Origin: Owenweeksia sp965214115
Lineage (GTDB): Bacteria; Bacteroidota; Bacteroidia; Flavobacteriales; Schleiferiaceae
Reading direction: 5' to 3'
NCBI GenBank assembly: GCA_965214115.1
Contig: CBDCAU010000009.1
Coordinates: 124,001-188,000, forward strand
Length of the DNA stretch: 64,000 nt
Of the stretch, positions 43,972 through 54,458 are shown in pieces. Position 1 is the first letter of the stretch, and each line of letters starts with the position of its first letter. Made by a program: the position numbers and the translations under genes. The notes under the pieces are model-generated. The model was not told the DNA's origin. It was given only the letters and a program-made list of their open reading frames with translations, and did no database searches.

Positions 43972-44961
43972 ATGGCATCCCAAAAAATTGAACCGTTACG
44001 AGAGGCGGAAGCCGTGGCTCAAGAACTTTTTACCCAATTGAAGGAGCGCTACCCGCGCCACAAAGATTTGGTGCAGGAAGTGGCCGCCGCCCTGCAAGTG
44101 GAGCCTTCCAACTGCTACAAGCGCATCGCCGGCGCTACCGCCCTGAGCGTGGACGACCTCATCAAGCTGTCGCGCCACTTCGACCTCTCGTTGGACGAAC
44201 TGGTGGCCGACGCGGGCAGCCGATCCTTGGCCATACAGGGCAGCCCTTACCGCGGCGGGCAGCGCGGCTTTGCCAGCTACCTGAAGCGCACCACCCAACA
44301 GTTGCAGGCCCTGCCCGGCCGCCGCCACCGCCTGCTCTACTATGCCCGCGATCTGCCGCTGTTCGCCCATTTCGTTTCCGCATCCTTGGCCCGCTACCGC
44401 ATATTGGCGTGGGTGAACAGCCTGCGGAAAACGAAAGACCATATTGATATAGGCGACATTGAAGACGAACTGGTGGAAAAAGCGCTGCACCTGGGCGCTC
44501 TGTACCAGCAGCTCAACACCGTGGAACTCTGGACGGACAGGACGATGGCCACCCTGCTGCGGCAGATCCAAGAGGATGTGCAGCACGGCCGCATCACGGC
44601 AAAATTTGCCAAAACATTGCTAAAGGACGTAGGCGAAATGCTGCAAACCAAACAAACGGCCTGCGCGGCCCCCGCAGCAGAGGCGAACCAAAGAATGTAC
44701 AAAGCGGCTCATTTGCTCTCCGTAAACGGTGCGCTGGTGGAAACGGACGACCAATGCGTGGCGCTGGTTTCCTACAGCGGGGCCACCTTCCAGCAGGTAG
44801 CAGATTGGCGCTTTTGCCAGCAGCAAAAAGAATGGTATGAACAACAGATGATGATAGGCGTGGATTTGGGGGAAAACGAAACGGCTCGCGAAGCTTTCTT
44901 TGGGGATTTGTTTGATCAGATGATGGATTTGAGGGAAGAAGAGCAGTTGGCCTATCATTAG
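43972..44961 (+). CDS. BetR-like helix-turn-helix regulatory protein
   Basis: 329 aa, no signal or membrane segment. Residues ~30-90 (VQEVAAALQVEPSNCYKRIAGATALSVDDLIKLSRHFDLSLDELV) match the HTH layout of BetR-type regulators. The remainder is mostly helical with no domain I recognise (KTKDHIDIGDIEDELVEKALHLGALYQQL..). It is transcribed divergently from the three tandem lipoproteins, so regulation of that group is an obvious hypothesis but not shown. Codon choice is noticeably GC-rich compared with neighbours. Confidence 0.75.
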   Translation: MASQKIEPLREAEAVAQELFTQLKERYPRHKDLVQEVAAALQVEPSNCYKRIAGATALSVDDLIKLSRHFDLSLDELVADAGSRSLAIQGSPYRGGQRGFASYLKRTTQQLQALPGRRHRLLYYARDLPLFAHFVSASLARYRILAWVNSLRKTKDHIDIGDIEDELVEKALHLGALYQQLNTVELWTDRTMATLLRQIQEDVQHGRITAKFAKTLLKDVGEMLQTKQTACAAPAAEANQRMYKAAHLLSVNGALVETDDQCVALVSYSGATFQQVADWRFCQQQKEWYEQQMMIGVDLGENETAREAFFGDLFDQMMDLREEEQLAYH

Positions 44962-45000
44962 ACTGAATGGAGCAAGACAAATTTCCCGTCCGCCATTCCC

Positions 45001-45008
45001 TACCTTCG
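45001..45008 (+). promoter_or_regulatory. candidate -7 promoter element of the subtilase gene
   Basis: TACCTTCG is a near match to TAnnTTTG, 26 nt before the ATG at 45035. No strong -33 is visible. Confidence 0.35.
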
Positions 45009-45034
45009 CGAATCCTATAAATTATTTTCATAAA

Positions 45035-48000
45035 ATGCTAAAACGCACCCTCGCCCTCGCGTCCTTTCTCTTGGTTTCCACGCTATTCGCGCAAAGCTCC
45101 TTCTCCCCCATCTTATTGAAAAACCACAAAATCGTCCCGCAAGAGAAGTTGGCGGGCGGCATTCTATTTTCGGAAAACGAAGGTTTCGGAAATCGCATCT
45201 ACCGCATCGTGCAAGGCGGCGACCTAAAGCTGGGGCAAGACCAAGACGGCCTCCGCGTATTGGAATATTTGCCCAAGAATTCTTTTTTGGTAAGTATCAA
45301 TCCCTCGCAAATAGCGGCCGCCGAAAACCGCTTGGGGGAAAACGGCGCCGCCCTGAAAATCCAACCGGAATGGAAACTTTCCACGCGGCTGTTCCATAGC
45401 GACATACCCGACTGGGCGTGGGTTTCCGACAATGAAATCAAAGTTTGGATTGGGTATTATTCTGATATTTTATATCCCAATCTACAGGCGGTTCTAATTC
45501 AATCGGGATTTGAGATTTTGGAAAGCCGCCCCGCCGAAAACCGCGTGGCGGTGACCTTGAATCCTGAAAAAATAAAAGCATTGGCGGCGCAGGGTTTCGT
45601 GCATTATCTACAAGAAATGGAAGACCCCGGCCAGCCCGAAAACTGGACGGCGCGCACCAACCACCGCGTGAACACGCTCCACGGCGGCCACCCCGACGCA
45701 CCGGGCTACGATGGCGCGGGCGTGACCGTGGGCCTCGGCGACGACGGCGAAATCGGCCCGCACATCGATTACCAAGGCCGGCTGACGCAAAACGCCGCCC
45801 CCAGCAACGGCGACCACGGCGACCACGTGGCGGGCACCATTTTCGGCGCGGGCAACCTAAACCCGCGCACCCGCGGAATGGCGCCCGGCGCAGATATTTA
45901 CTACCAAAGCTACCCGAACAACCTGAACGACGCCGACCAAAATTTCACTACCCAAAACGTGCGCATCACCAATAGTTCTTACAGCAACGGCTGCAACGCG
46001 GGCTACACGGCTTTTACTTTTCAAATGGACCAAGACGCGCAGCAAAACCCCGAGCTCCTGCACGTCTTTTCGGCCGGCAACAGTGGCACCAGCAATTGCA
46101 GCTACGGGGCGGGCAGCGGCTGGGGCAACGTAACGGGCGGCCACAAAATCGCCAAGAACGTGATCGCCACCGCCAACCTGACGCGGGTGGACAACATCGC
46201 CACCAGCAGCAGCCGCGGCCCGGCCAGCGACGGGCGCATCAAGCCGGACATCGGCGCGGTGGGCACGAGCGTGGTCAGCACCACCGACCCCAATTCATAC
46301 ACCACCAAAACCGGCACTTCAATGTCTTCCCCCGGCGTGGCGGGCACCTTGGCCACTTTGTACCAAGCCTACCGCGATACCAACGGTGGCAGCGACCCCG
46401 CCCACGCGGGCCTGCTGAAAGCCATCTTGATGAACACCGCCGAAGATCTGGGCAACCCCGGCCCTGATTTCATCTACGGCTACGGCCGGATCAACGCGCG
46501 GCGCGCCGCCAATACCATCTTGAACAAAACTTATTTTGAGGATATGATTTCTTCGGGAAACAAAACCTTCACCATCCCGATGCCCAGCGGCGGCACGGTG
46601 AAGGAAGTGAGGATAATGCTGTACTGGCCCGACGTGCCCGGCTCGGTGATTTCGCAGCGCGCATTGGTCAATGATCTGGATATGGACGTAAGCCAAGGCA
46701 GTAACACCTACGACCCTTGGGTGCTGAACCCCGCTCCCAATGCCACCACTTTGAACAACAACGCCGTGCGCGGCCGCGACAGCCTGAACAACGCCGAGCA
46801 AGTAACTTTTGCCAACCCCGGCAGCGGCAACATCACCGTCACGGTGTCCGCCTTCAACACGCCGAGTACGAGCCAGCCCTTTTTCGTGGTGTATGAATTC
46901 ATTATGGATGAAATCGTGCTGACCTATCCCTTGGGCGGCGAGGGCTGGCGCAACGGCGAGACGGAGTACATCCGCTGGGACGCGCCGGACAATACGGGGA
47001 ATTTTACCGTGGAATATTCCACCAACGGCGGCAGCACTTGGAGCAACATCAGCACCAACGTGAACGCCAGCCGCCGCTACATTACCTGGAGCGTGCCCAA
47101 CCTGACCACCGACCAAGCCAAAATCCGCGTGAGCCGAGGGAGCAATTCCGACCAAAGCCCCGGCGAGATTACTTTTTTGGGCAGCCCTTTCAACATTCAG
47201 TTCCCTGCCAGTTGCCCCGATTCGTTGGAGATTGCCTGGACGGGCGTGCCCAACGCCACGGGCTACATCGTGTACCGCTTGGGCCAAAAATATATGGACT
47301 CGGTGGCCTACACCACGGGTACTTCCATCACCATCCCACAGGGAAACCCGAACGATGAAAACTGGTATGCCGTGGGCGGGGTGCTGAACACCAGCCGCGG
47401 CCGCCGCTCTGACGCGGTGATGAAACCCACCGGCATTTTCAACTGCAATTTGTCAGATGATTTGGCGGCCACCCAGTTGCTCTCGCCCTTGCCGGGCGTT
47501 TCGCCGGCCTGTATCGGTTCGGGCAGCACGCCGGTAAAAGTGCGGCTGGCCAATTTGGGCGTCAACGATATTTTCAATTTCGACCTCAGCTATAGTTTCA
47601 ACGGCGGCACGCCCATCACCGTAACGCTCTCCGATACGATTGCGCCCGGCAACGGTTTGGTGTATGAATTTCCCAACAGCGCGCTTTCGCTGAGCCCCAA
47701 CACCACGTATTCCCTCCAGGTTTTTGTTTCCTATGGAAATGACCAAAACGTGTACAACGATACGCTGGCCACCGATTTCCGGTTGATCAGCGGCACCTTG
47801 CAGTCCGTGCCTTATTTTGAGGATTTTGAAAGCTTCCCGCTCTGCGGTATCCAATTGGACTGCGGCGGCACCACCTGCAACTTGGCAAACGGCTGGGTCA
47901 ACCTCAGCAACGGCCAGTTTGACGATATAGATTTGCGGACGGACGAAGGTGGCACGGCCTCTTCGGGTACGGGGCCCACCATCGATCACAACCCCGGCAC

Positions 48001-49111
48001 CAGCACTGGGAACTACCTCTATACCGAATCTTCCAGCGGCTGCGACAGTGCCGTGGCCATCCTCCTCTCCCCTTGTTTTGATTTGGATTCCACCGTATTT
48101 GTCAATCCCGAAATGGAATTTTGGTACCATATGAGGGGCAACAACATCGGCCGGCTGCATTTTGACTTGATCACCAGCCAAGGTTTTGTGGAAGACGTAA
48201 TCGCCCCCAAGGTGGGCGACCAAGGCAACCAATGGCTGAAGGCTACCATCGACCTGACGCCTTACGTAGGGCAGATAGTAGCCCTGCGCCTGCGCGCCAA
48301 GACGGGAGACGGCTTCCGATCCGACATTGCCGTTGACGATTTCAGCATTTTCAGCCCCGGCGTGGCCGCCCCCACCGCTGATTTCACCCTGAACGATACT
48401 ACGGGCTGCGCGGCTGACACCTTCGTTTTTGATGACCAAAGCATCGGCAATGTTGCTTCCTATCAATGGGATTTTGGCGCCGCCGCCAGTCCCGCCACCG
48501 CCAGCACGGCCGGCCCCCATTCTGTCAGCTATTTAGTGGGCGGGCCCAAAACGGTAACGCTGGACGTGAACAACGCGGGCGGCCTCAGCACCAAGACGTT
48601 CAACTTTACCGTGGACGACGTGCCTTCCGCCAATTTCAGCTACGGCCTTGCCCAGAACCAAGTGAGCTTCACGGACAATTCATCTTTTAGCCCTACCCAG
48701 TGGCAGTGGGATTTTGGCGATGGCGCCACCTCCACCCAGCCCAGCCCCAGCCATATTTATTCCTCTACGGGAAAATACGCCGTGTCGCTGACGGTGACCA
48801 ACCTCTGCGGAACGTCCACCACGGTGGATACGGTGCAAATCACCACCATCGGCTTGGACGATCCGGCGCTGGCCCGCATCGCGCTGTTCCCCAACCCGAA
48901 CGGCGGCAGCTTCCGGGTTTCCTTTGGGCAGGAATTGCAAAACGTAGAAATTTCCGCCACCGACCTGAGCGGCAAGCGGATGGCGCTGAACGCCAAAACC
49001 GCCCGCCTCGGCGAGATGGAAATCAACGCTACGCGCTGGGCCAAAGGCGTGTATCTAGTCACGCTATCTTCCCGCCAAGGCGCGCGGACGTTTAGGGTGG
49101 TGAAGGAGTGA
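45035..49111 (+). CDS. T9SS-exported S8 subtilisin-family protease (1358 aa)
   Basis: Signal peptide MLKRTLALASFLLVSTLFAQ; a ~200-aa prodomain; then a subtilase with catalytic Asp in VGLGDDGEIG (~residue 234), His in NGDHGDHVAGT (~262), oxyanion Asn in FSAGNSGTSNC (~349) and Ser in TGTSMSSPGVAGT (~428). Downstream are a P-domain-like segment with VFVS-type strands, a MAM-like region (residues ~925-1110), two PKD units (YQWDFGAAASPATAS, WQWDFGDGATSTQ) and a T9SS type A sorting domain (LDDPALARIALFPNPNGGSFRV...KGVYLVTLSSRQGARTFRVVKE). Probably a secreted or surface-anchored protein-degrading enzyme. Terminator at 49141. Confidence 0.93.
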   Translation: MLKRTLALASFLLVSTLFAQSSFSPILLKNHKIVPQEKLAGGILFSENEGFGNRIYRIVQGGDLKLGQDQDGLRVLEYLPKNSFLVSINPSQIAAAENRLGENGAALKIQPEWKLSTRLFHSDIPDWAWVSDNEIKVWIGYYSDILYPNLQAVLIQSGFEILESRPAENRVAVTLNPEKIKALAAQGFVHYLQEMEDPGQPENWTARTNHRVNTLHGGHPDAPGYDGAGVTVGLGDDGEIGPHIDYQGRLTQNAAPSNGDHGDHVAGTIFGAGNLNPRTRGMAPGADIYYQSYPNNLNDADQNFTTQNVRITNSSYSNGCNAGYTAFTFQMDQDAQQNPELLHVFSAGNSGTSNCSYGAGSGWGNVTGGHKIAKNVIATANLTRVDNIATSSSRGPASDGRIKPDIGAVGTSVVSTTDPNSYTTKTGTSMSSPGVAGTLATLYQAYRDTNGGSDPAHAGLLKAILMNTAEDLGNPGPDFIYGYGRINARRAANTILNKTYFEDMISSGNKTFTIPMPSGGTVKEVRIMLYWPDVPGSVISQRALVNDLDMDVSQGSNTYDPWVLNPAPNATTLNNNAVRGRDSLNNAEQVTFANPGSGNITVTVSAFNTPSTSQPFFVVYEFIMDEIVLTYPLGGEGWRNGETEYIRWDAPDNTGNFTVEYSTNGGSTWSNISTNVNASRRYITWSVPNLTTDQAKIRVSRGSNSDQSPGEITFLGSPFNIQFPASCPDSLEIAWTGVPNATGYIVYRLGQKYMDSVAYTTGTSITIPQGNPNDENWYAVGGVLNTSRGRRSDAVMKPTGIFNCNLSDDLAATQLLSPLPGVSPACIGSGSTPVKVRLANLGVNDIFNFDLSYSFNGGTPITVTLSDTIAPGNGLVYEFPNSALSLSPNTTYSLQVFVSYGNDQNVYNDTLATDFRLISGTLQSVPYFEDFESFPLCGIQLDCGGTTCNLANGWVNLSNGQFDDIDLRTDEGGTASSGTGPTIDHNPGTSTGNYLYTESSSGCDSAVAILLSPCFDLDSTVFVNPEMEFWYHMRGNNIGRLHFDLITSQGFVEDVIAPKVGDQGNQWLKATIDLTPYVGQIVALRLRAKTGDGFRSDIAVDDFSIFSPGVAAPTADFTLNDTTGCAADTFVFDDQSIGNVASYQWDFGAAASPATASTAGPHSVSYLVGGPKTVTLDVNNAGGLSTKTFNFTVDDVPSANFSYGLAQNQVSFTDNSSFSPTQWQWDFGDGATSTQPSPSHIYSSTGKYAVSLTVTNLCGTSTTVDTVQITTIGLDDPALARIALFPNPNGGSFRVSFGQELQNVEISATDLSGKRMALNAKTARLGEMEINATRWAKGVYLVTLSSRQGARTFRVVKE

Positions 49112-49140
49112 AATCCAAAAAGGATTTATTTATAAAGGAA

Positions 49141-49177
49141 AACCCGCCGCGCAAAAAAGAGCGCGGCGGGTTTTTTT
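49141..49177 (+). terminator. strong terminator of the subtilase gene
   Basis: aacccgccgcgc (49141-49152) and gcgcggcgggtt (49161-49172) form a 12-bp perfect stem with an 8-nt loop, followed by a T run. Confidence 0.95.
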
Positions 49178-49303
49178 ATTCCATCTTTCCCAAAATGCGA
49201 GGCTTTGCAAACCAGATGTCCCCCGCAATTCCGAAAACTAAAAACCACCATTAAAACCGTTTGATTCTAAATCCATTAGTGTACTTTTACCCAAAATTAC
49301 CCA

Positions 49304-52300
49304 ATGCGTGTCTCACGATTTTTGGTATTCTTTTTCATAGGATGCTCGCCAATTTGGGGGCAGAATTTTTCCGTTTCCAGCACCTTCACGGGCGGCAATC
49401 AACCGGTGGATGTTGCCTCTAAAAATACGACCGTTTCCACTTGCCCCGTTTCCTTGACCGTGCCCGTGCCGTGGGGCAGCCAGGTCACTTCGGTGGAGGT
49501 GGAATATGCCATCGAGGCCATCGGCGGTTTCCAGTTCGAGCAGCTTTCCTTTGTGGAATGCTCCACCTTGGGGACACAAGAAAGTGGCAAGACGCCCGGC
49601 CCAGGTGGGCAAAAAAAAGGCGTGGCCACTTATCATCGTCAAAGGCTGACCTTCGCCAACGGTTTCGTTTCCACGCGATACGGCCTCCAGTTCAAGCTCC
49701 ACGCTTTTCTCCGCCGCAAGTTTACTTCGGGTACTGTTTGCTCTTTTTTGGATCACACCGTTTTGGACAGCACTTTCAAAGTGACCGTCCATTACAAAGA
49801 TTCGCTGACGTGCCTCTCCCCCACCCAATTGTCGGTTTCAGCGATCACTCCTACTTCCGCCCTGCTGAACTGGGTAGATGGCGGCGCCAAAAATTGGCAG
49901 TTGGAATATGGCCCCGTGGGCTTTGCGCCGGGCAGCGGCACTTTGGTGAATGTTTCCGCCAAGCCGTTTGTATTGAATGGATTGAGCCCCGGCCAAACCT
50001 ACGGATTCCGAGTGCGGGACAGTTGCGCGCTGGGCGTGGTCAGCCCGTGGTCGCCGTCCTTGGTTTTTACTACCCTTTGCGGGAAATTTTTGGCGCCGTG
50101 GACGGAAGATTTCGAGGGCGCGCAATGGCAGACCGGTGGCGGCCCCGGCAATCTTTCTGAAATAGACACTTGCTACCCGCGCAATTTTCAGAATCCCTAC
50201 ACTTTCATCACCGGCCCGCAGTTGGTGCCCACCACCACCGCCGGCCCGCCGGGTGACCACACTACGGGCAGCGGGCAGTATCTGTTGGCGTTTCCGGTGG
50301 GAAATCCCGCTGTGGTGGACACGGCCGAAATCCTTACGCCCGAAATAGATTTGAGCGCGCTGAACGTGCCCGAGCTGAGTTTTTGGTATTATTTGTTCGG
50401 TTCGGGGCAGTCGGTTTTGGCGGTGGAAATTTCCGATAACAATGGGATGACGTTTTCGCCCCTTTGGTCTGTTTCTGGAAATGTGCAAAAATCCCAAAAC
50501 GACCCGTGGCGACAGGTTTTCCTGAATTTGGCGGCGTATTCCAACCAGACCATCCGTTTGCGTTTTTGGGTGGCCGATTCTTTGATCGCCGCCCAGCCCG
50601 GCGCGGCCTTGGACGACATCAGTCTTCACGAAGCCCCCACTTGCCCGCAGCCGCAAAATTTAACCGTCAACTTTGTGTGGCACCACCAAGCGGAACTGGA
50701 TTGGGCCAGCGGCGGCGCCTCCGATTGGGAAGTGGAATACGGCGCGCCGGGATTTGCCGTCGGCAGCGGGACGCGCGTTTCGGTTTCGGCAAAACCCTTC
50801 CTCCTTTCCGGCCTTTCGGCAAATACCGATTATGAATTTTATGTGCGCGACAGTTGCGCCGTGGGCGATGTTTCGCGCTGGTCGGGACCGGTGGCTTTCA
50901 CCACGCTTTGCCTTCCCGTGGCCGCGCCTTATTTTGAAAATTTCAATGCCGGGTTCGGCGGCAGTACTTTGCAAAGCGACACGGGATTTATCGCCAATTG
51001 CTGGGCGCGGCCTCCCTTGAATTCGTACAACTGGCGCGGCGGGCCGGGCTTTTCCAAAAATTATACAGGAGTTGATTTTGACCACACCACCGGAAATCCC
51101 AACGGGAAATATCTGCTGGCGGATTTCAATTTGCCCAACGCGCCATTGGACACCGTGGCGGAAGTTTTCACGGAATTGATTGACCTCTCCCCCGTGGGCA
51201 TTCCCGAACTTAGCTTTTGGTACCATCTTTTTGGTTCGGATATAAAATCGTTGGAAGTTTTGGTGCAAGACGAAAATGGCCTTTTGCATTCCGTTTGGAA
51301 ACGGAACGGCCAGCACCAAAATGCGCGCCTCCAACCGTGGCAAGAGGCCGCCGTGAATTTGGCCGCTTATCAAAACGACACCGTCCGCTTGCTTTTCCGC
51401 GCGGTGAAAAAAACCGGCAGCGGCGATGCGAGCGACATTTCGCTGGACGATATTTCCATCCACACCCGCCCCGCCTGCCCCAAGCCGCTCAATCCCACCG
51501 TGAAAAAAGTGTGGCTGGACGAGGCGGAACTGAGCTGGACAAGCGGCGGCGCGGTGGCTTGGCAAATCGAATACGGCGCGCCTGGCTTTTCGCTCGGCAG
51601 CGGCACGGTCATCAGTGTCAGCAGCACTTCTTATTTATTACAAAATTTACAGCCCAACACGGCTTACGATTATTACGTGCGCGACCATTGCGGGGCGCTG
51701 GGCCCTTCGGCCTGGGCAGGGCCGATGGCGTTTCGCACCCTTTGCGCGCCAGCGGCGGCCCCTTATTTCCAAGATTTTTCCAGTCCTACCTTTTCCCAAA
51801 AAAACACGACTGATCCCAAAGGAAAAATTGACGACTGCTGGCGGCGCGGGCTGCTGCAGGATTTCAACTGGCAAGGCGGCCCGCAACTGGGGTCGCCGCG
51901 CTACGGCCCGCTCGCCGACCACACCACGGGGCTGCTGAACGGAAAATATCTTTTGGCCTACGCCGCGAACGCCGCCATCATCGACACCGTGGCCGAAGTA
52001 CGTTCCGAACTGATTGATTTGACGGTACTTGCCCCGCCCGAACTTTCGTTTTGGTACCACACTTTGCGCAGCGGCACGCAGAAATTGGAAGTGTGGATCC
52101 GCACCCGAAATTCAAATGACACCAAAGTTTGGTCGAAAAGCGGCGCGCAGCAAAACCTGCAAACCGACCCGTGGATGGAAGCCGTGGTCAATCTTTCCGC
52201 TTATGCGAATGACACGGTGCAACTTTTATTTAAAGGAATAAAAAATCCCAACGGGCCCACCGAAATGGCGGTGGACGACATTGACCTGCACGACAAACCC

Positions 52301-54379
52301 TCTTGCGCCAAGCCGCTGAACCTGAGCGTGGTAGGTACGGGCAGCCACAGCCTCTCCTTGAAATGGGATGTTGGCAACGCGCCCTTTCGGGAAATTGAAT
52401 ACGGCCCGCCCGGCTTTACTTTGGGGACGGGTACGCGCATCAGCATCACGGCGCAAAGTCCGTATCAACTGAAAAATTTACAGCCGAACACCACCTATCA
52501 GATATATATCCGCGACAGTTGCGGGCTGGGCGACGTTTCCGTTTGGGACGGCCCAGCCACCGCCACCACAGAGTGCGTCCCAGCGGCTGCCCCATTTTTT
52601 GAGGATTTTGAAGGCGCCACTTGGCAAACCGCCGGGCAGGGCAGCTTGGACACTTGCTGGCGGCGCTACCCCGGCGGCATCGACTTCCGCTGGCTCCCCA
52701 GCTTTGGCAGCACCACCGCCACCGCTGGCCCCGCCGCCGACCACACCACCGGAAACGGCAAATTTTTGACGGCCCAAATGTTTAATAATCCCGCTTATCA
52801 AACCATCCGAAAAACCGAAATCATCACCCCATCCATCGACTTGACGCCGCTGGACACGCCGGAGGTTTCCTTTTGGTACCACGTTTTCAGCGCGGCTTTC
52901 GATTCGCTGCAGGTGGAGGTTTTCAACGGCTTGATTTGGCAGCGGCACGGCGCTATTTTGCCGCTGCACCAAACCCAGCAAAGCGACCGCTGGCGGGAAA
53001 CGGTTTTGGATTTGGCCGCTTTCGCGGAAGATACCGTCAAGTTGCGGTTTACAGCTTTTCGCAAGAGCGGCGGCGAGGTGAACATCGGTTTGGATGATTT
53101 TGGAATCGATGAAAAACCGGACTGCCCGAAGCCGCTCAATTTGCGCGTTCATTCTCTGAAAGCGCGCTCCGCTATCTTGGAATGGGATGCCTCGCCCGCC
53201 ACGGGTTGGGAGCTGGAATTCGGCCTTTTGGGGTTTACCTTGGGAAGCGGCACGCGAATGACCCTTTCCGCCAATCCCCATCTTTTGATCGGACTTTTGC
53301 CTTCCACGGATTACAAGGTGTTCTTGCGTGAAATCTGCGGTGCGAATTCGTTTGGCGAATGGGCCACCGATTCGTTCCAGACCGCCGCCTGCCCCGCCGT
53401 AGTCGCGGGATTTTTGCACAACGCCAATTTTTTGAATGTCAATTTTGATGCATCGCCCACCCAAAATCAAGATTCCCTTTTTTGGGATTTTGGCGACGGC
53501 ACTTTTTCCAACCAAAACCAGCCCAGCCACCTTTATGCCGCCGCAGGAATTTACACCGTAAAACTTTTTGCTTCCGCCCAATGCGGCACTTCGGATTCGA
53601 TTGTCAGAACGATAAAAATCTGTACGCCGCTTTCCGCTGATTTCAGCTATTTGCAAAGCAGCGACACGGTTTATTTGGATGCCTCCGCGTCCCAAAATTT
53701 CAGTTACGTCCTTTGGGATTTTGGCGGCAGCGACACGGCCACGGGGCTTTTTCCGTCCCACGTTTTTGCGGGCGGCACGGGCAGCTATTTGGTCACCCTC
53801 ACCGTGGCCAACGATTGCGGCGATACTCTGCGCCGGTTCAAGTTGGTGAAGGTTTGCATCGCGCCCGTAGCCCGCTGGACGTACACCATCCTTTCCAACA
53901 GCGGCAGCGGGATGACGGTGCAATTTGATGCCACCGCCTCGCAACACGCCGCCGAGTGGCGCTGGAATTTCGGCGACAGCTCGCCCTTGGTCAGCGGCAC
54001 GGCCACGCCCGTTCACACGTATCTCACGCCGGGGCTTTTCTACAAAGTGCGCCTCACCGTCAAAAATGATTGCAGCGAACATTCCGCTTATTACAAACTG
54101 AGCCAAATCGGATTGGCGGAAAACCTATTTGCCCATTCTTTGAAAGTGTATCCCAACCCTGTTTCTCAGGTTTTAAAAATAGAGTGGGATTCCAATGAAA
54201 TTTCAATCAGAAGTTTGGAAATTAGCGATGTGCGGGGTCAAATTCTCATCCAAAAAGAAAGCCCGAAAAACACCGATGGCCGCGCACAAATCCACTGCGG
54301 CGGGCTGGCGGCGGGTTCTTATTTTTTGAAAATCTTTTCTAATGGGGGCGTGGTGGTCAGGAAGGTGGTGGTGCGGTGA
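49304..54379 (+). CDS. giant FN3/MAM/PKD surface protein with T9SS sorting domain (1691 aa)
   Basis: Signal peptide at the N-terminus (FLVFFFIGCSPIWGQ). After a ~140-residue beta domain, five fibronectin-type-III-like units (each beginning C..P..L.V and containing SGTLVNVSAKPF and LSPGQTY-type strands, then a VRDSC segment) alternate with four MAM/jelly-roll-like units (e.g. EDFEG..., PELSFWYYLFGS, LDDISLHE). Three PKD units follow (LFWDFGDG; VLWDFGGSD; WRWNFGDSS), then a T9SS type A sorting domain (LKVYPNPVSQVLKIEW...GSYFLKI...VVVRKVVVR). Probably a surface adhesin or glycan-binding scaffold. An almost equally long paralog follows at 54459-59550. Confidence 0.9.
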   Translation: MRVSRFLVFFFIGCSPIWGQNFSVSSTFTGGNQPVDVASKNTTVSTCPVSLTVPVPWGSQVTSVEVEYAIEAIGGFQFEQLSFVECSTLGTQESGKTPGPGGQKKGVATYHRQRLTFANGFVSTRYGLQFKLHAFLRRKFTSGTVCSFLDHTVLDSTFKVTVHYKDSLTCLSPTQLSVSAITPTSALLNWVDGGAKNWQLEYGPVGFAPGSGTLVNVSAKPFVLNGLSPGQTYGFRVRDSCALGVVSPWSPSLVFTTLCGKFLAPWTEDFEGAQWQTGGGPGNLSEIDTCYPRNFQNPYTFITGPQLVPTTTAGPPGDHTTGSGQYLLAFPVGNPAVVDTAEILTPEIDLSALNVPELSFWYYLFGSGQSVLAVEISDNNGMTFSPLWSVSGNVQKSQNDPWRQVFLNLAAYSNQTIRLRFWVADSLIAAQPGAALDDISLHEAPTCPQPQNLTVNFVWHHQAELDWASGGASDWEVEYGAPGFAVGSGTRVSVSAKPFLLSGLSANTDYEFYVRDSCAVGDVSRWSGPVAFTTLCLPVAAPYFENFNAGFGGSTLQSDTGFIANCWARPPLNSYNWRGGPGFSKNYTGVDFDHTTGNPNGKYLLADFNLPNAPLDTVAEVFTELIDLSPVGIPELSFWYHLFGSDIKSLEVLVQDENGLLHSVWKRNGQHQNARLQPWQEAAVNLAAYQNDTVRLLFRAVKKTGSGDASDISLDDISIHTRPACPKPLNPTVKKVWLDEAELSWTSGGAVAWQIEYGAPGFSLGSGTVISVSSTSYLLQNLQPNTAYDYYVRDHCGALGPSAWAGPMAFRTLCAPAAAPYFQDFSSPTFSQKNTTDPKGKIDDCWRRGLLQDFNWQGGPQLGSPRYGPLADHTTGLLNGKYLLAYAANAAIIDTVAEVRSELIDLTVLAPPELSFWYHTLRSGTQKLEVWIRTRNSNDTKVWSKSGAQQNLQTDPWMEAVVNLSAYANDTVQLLFKGIKNPNGPTEMAVDDIDLHDKPSCAKPLNLSVVGTGSHSLSLKWDVGNAPFREIEYGPPGFTLGTGTRISITAQSPYQLKNLQPNTTYQIYIRDSCGLGDVSVWDGPATATTECVPAAAPFFEDFEGATWQTAGQGSLDTCWRRYPGGIDFRWLPSFGSTTATAGPAADHTTGNGKFLTAQMFNNPAYQTIRKTEIITPSIDLTPLDTPEVSFWYHVFSAAFDSLQVEVFNGLIWQRHGAILPLHQTQQSDRWRETVLDLAAFAEDTVKLRFTAFRKSGGEVNIGLDDFGIDEKPDCPKPLNLRVHSLKARSAILEWDASPATGWELEFGLLGFTLGSGTRMTLSANPHLLIGLLPSTDYKVFLREICGANSFGEWATDSFQTAACPAVVAGFLHNANFLNVNFDASPTQNQDSLFWDFGDGTFSNQNQPSHLYAAAGIYTVKLFASAQCGTSDSIVRTIKICTPLSADFSYLQSSDTVYLDASASQNFSYVLWDFGGSDTATGLFPSHVFAGGTGSYLVTLTVANDCGDTLRRFKLVKVCIAPVARWTYTILSNSGSGMTVQFDATASQHAAEWRWNFGDSSPLVSGTATPVHTYLTPGLFYKVRLTVKNDCSEHSAYYKLSQIGLAENLFAHSLKVYPNPVSQVLKIEWDSNEISIRSLEISDVRGQILIQKESPKNTDGRAQIHCGGLAAGSYFLKIFSNGGVVVRKVVVR

Positions 54380-54380
54380 A

Positions 54381-54415
54381 AAACCTTGACAGGTTTTCTT
54401 GAACCTGCAAGGTTT
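54381..54415. repeat. AGGTT-type palindrome at the end of the first giant gene
   Basis: aaaccttgacaggtt and aacctgcaaggttt pair imperfectly, right after the stop codon. The same palindrome ends the second paralog (59552-59585), so it was copied with the gene. Confidence 0.75.
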
Positions 54416-54458
54416 AGCGGTACTCTGCTCTGCGATATAATTCATACATTAGGCACTT

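Noticed and set aside
52478..54106. 542-codon minus-strand frame (and similar long frames at 46319-47287 and 47453-48520)
   Set aside because: Opposite the giant T9SS genes with strong domain evidence; shadow frames from high third-position GC.
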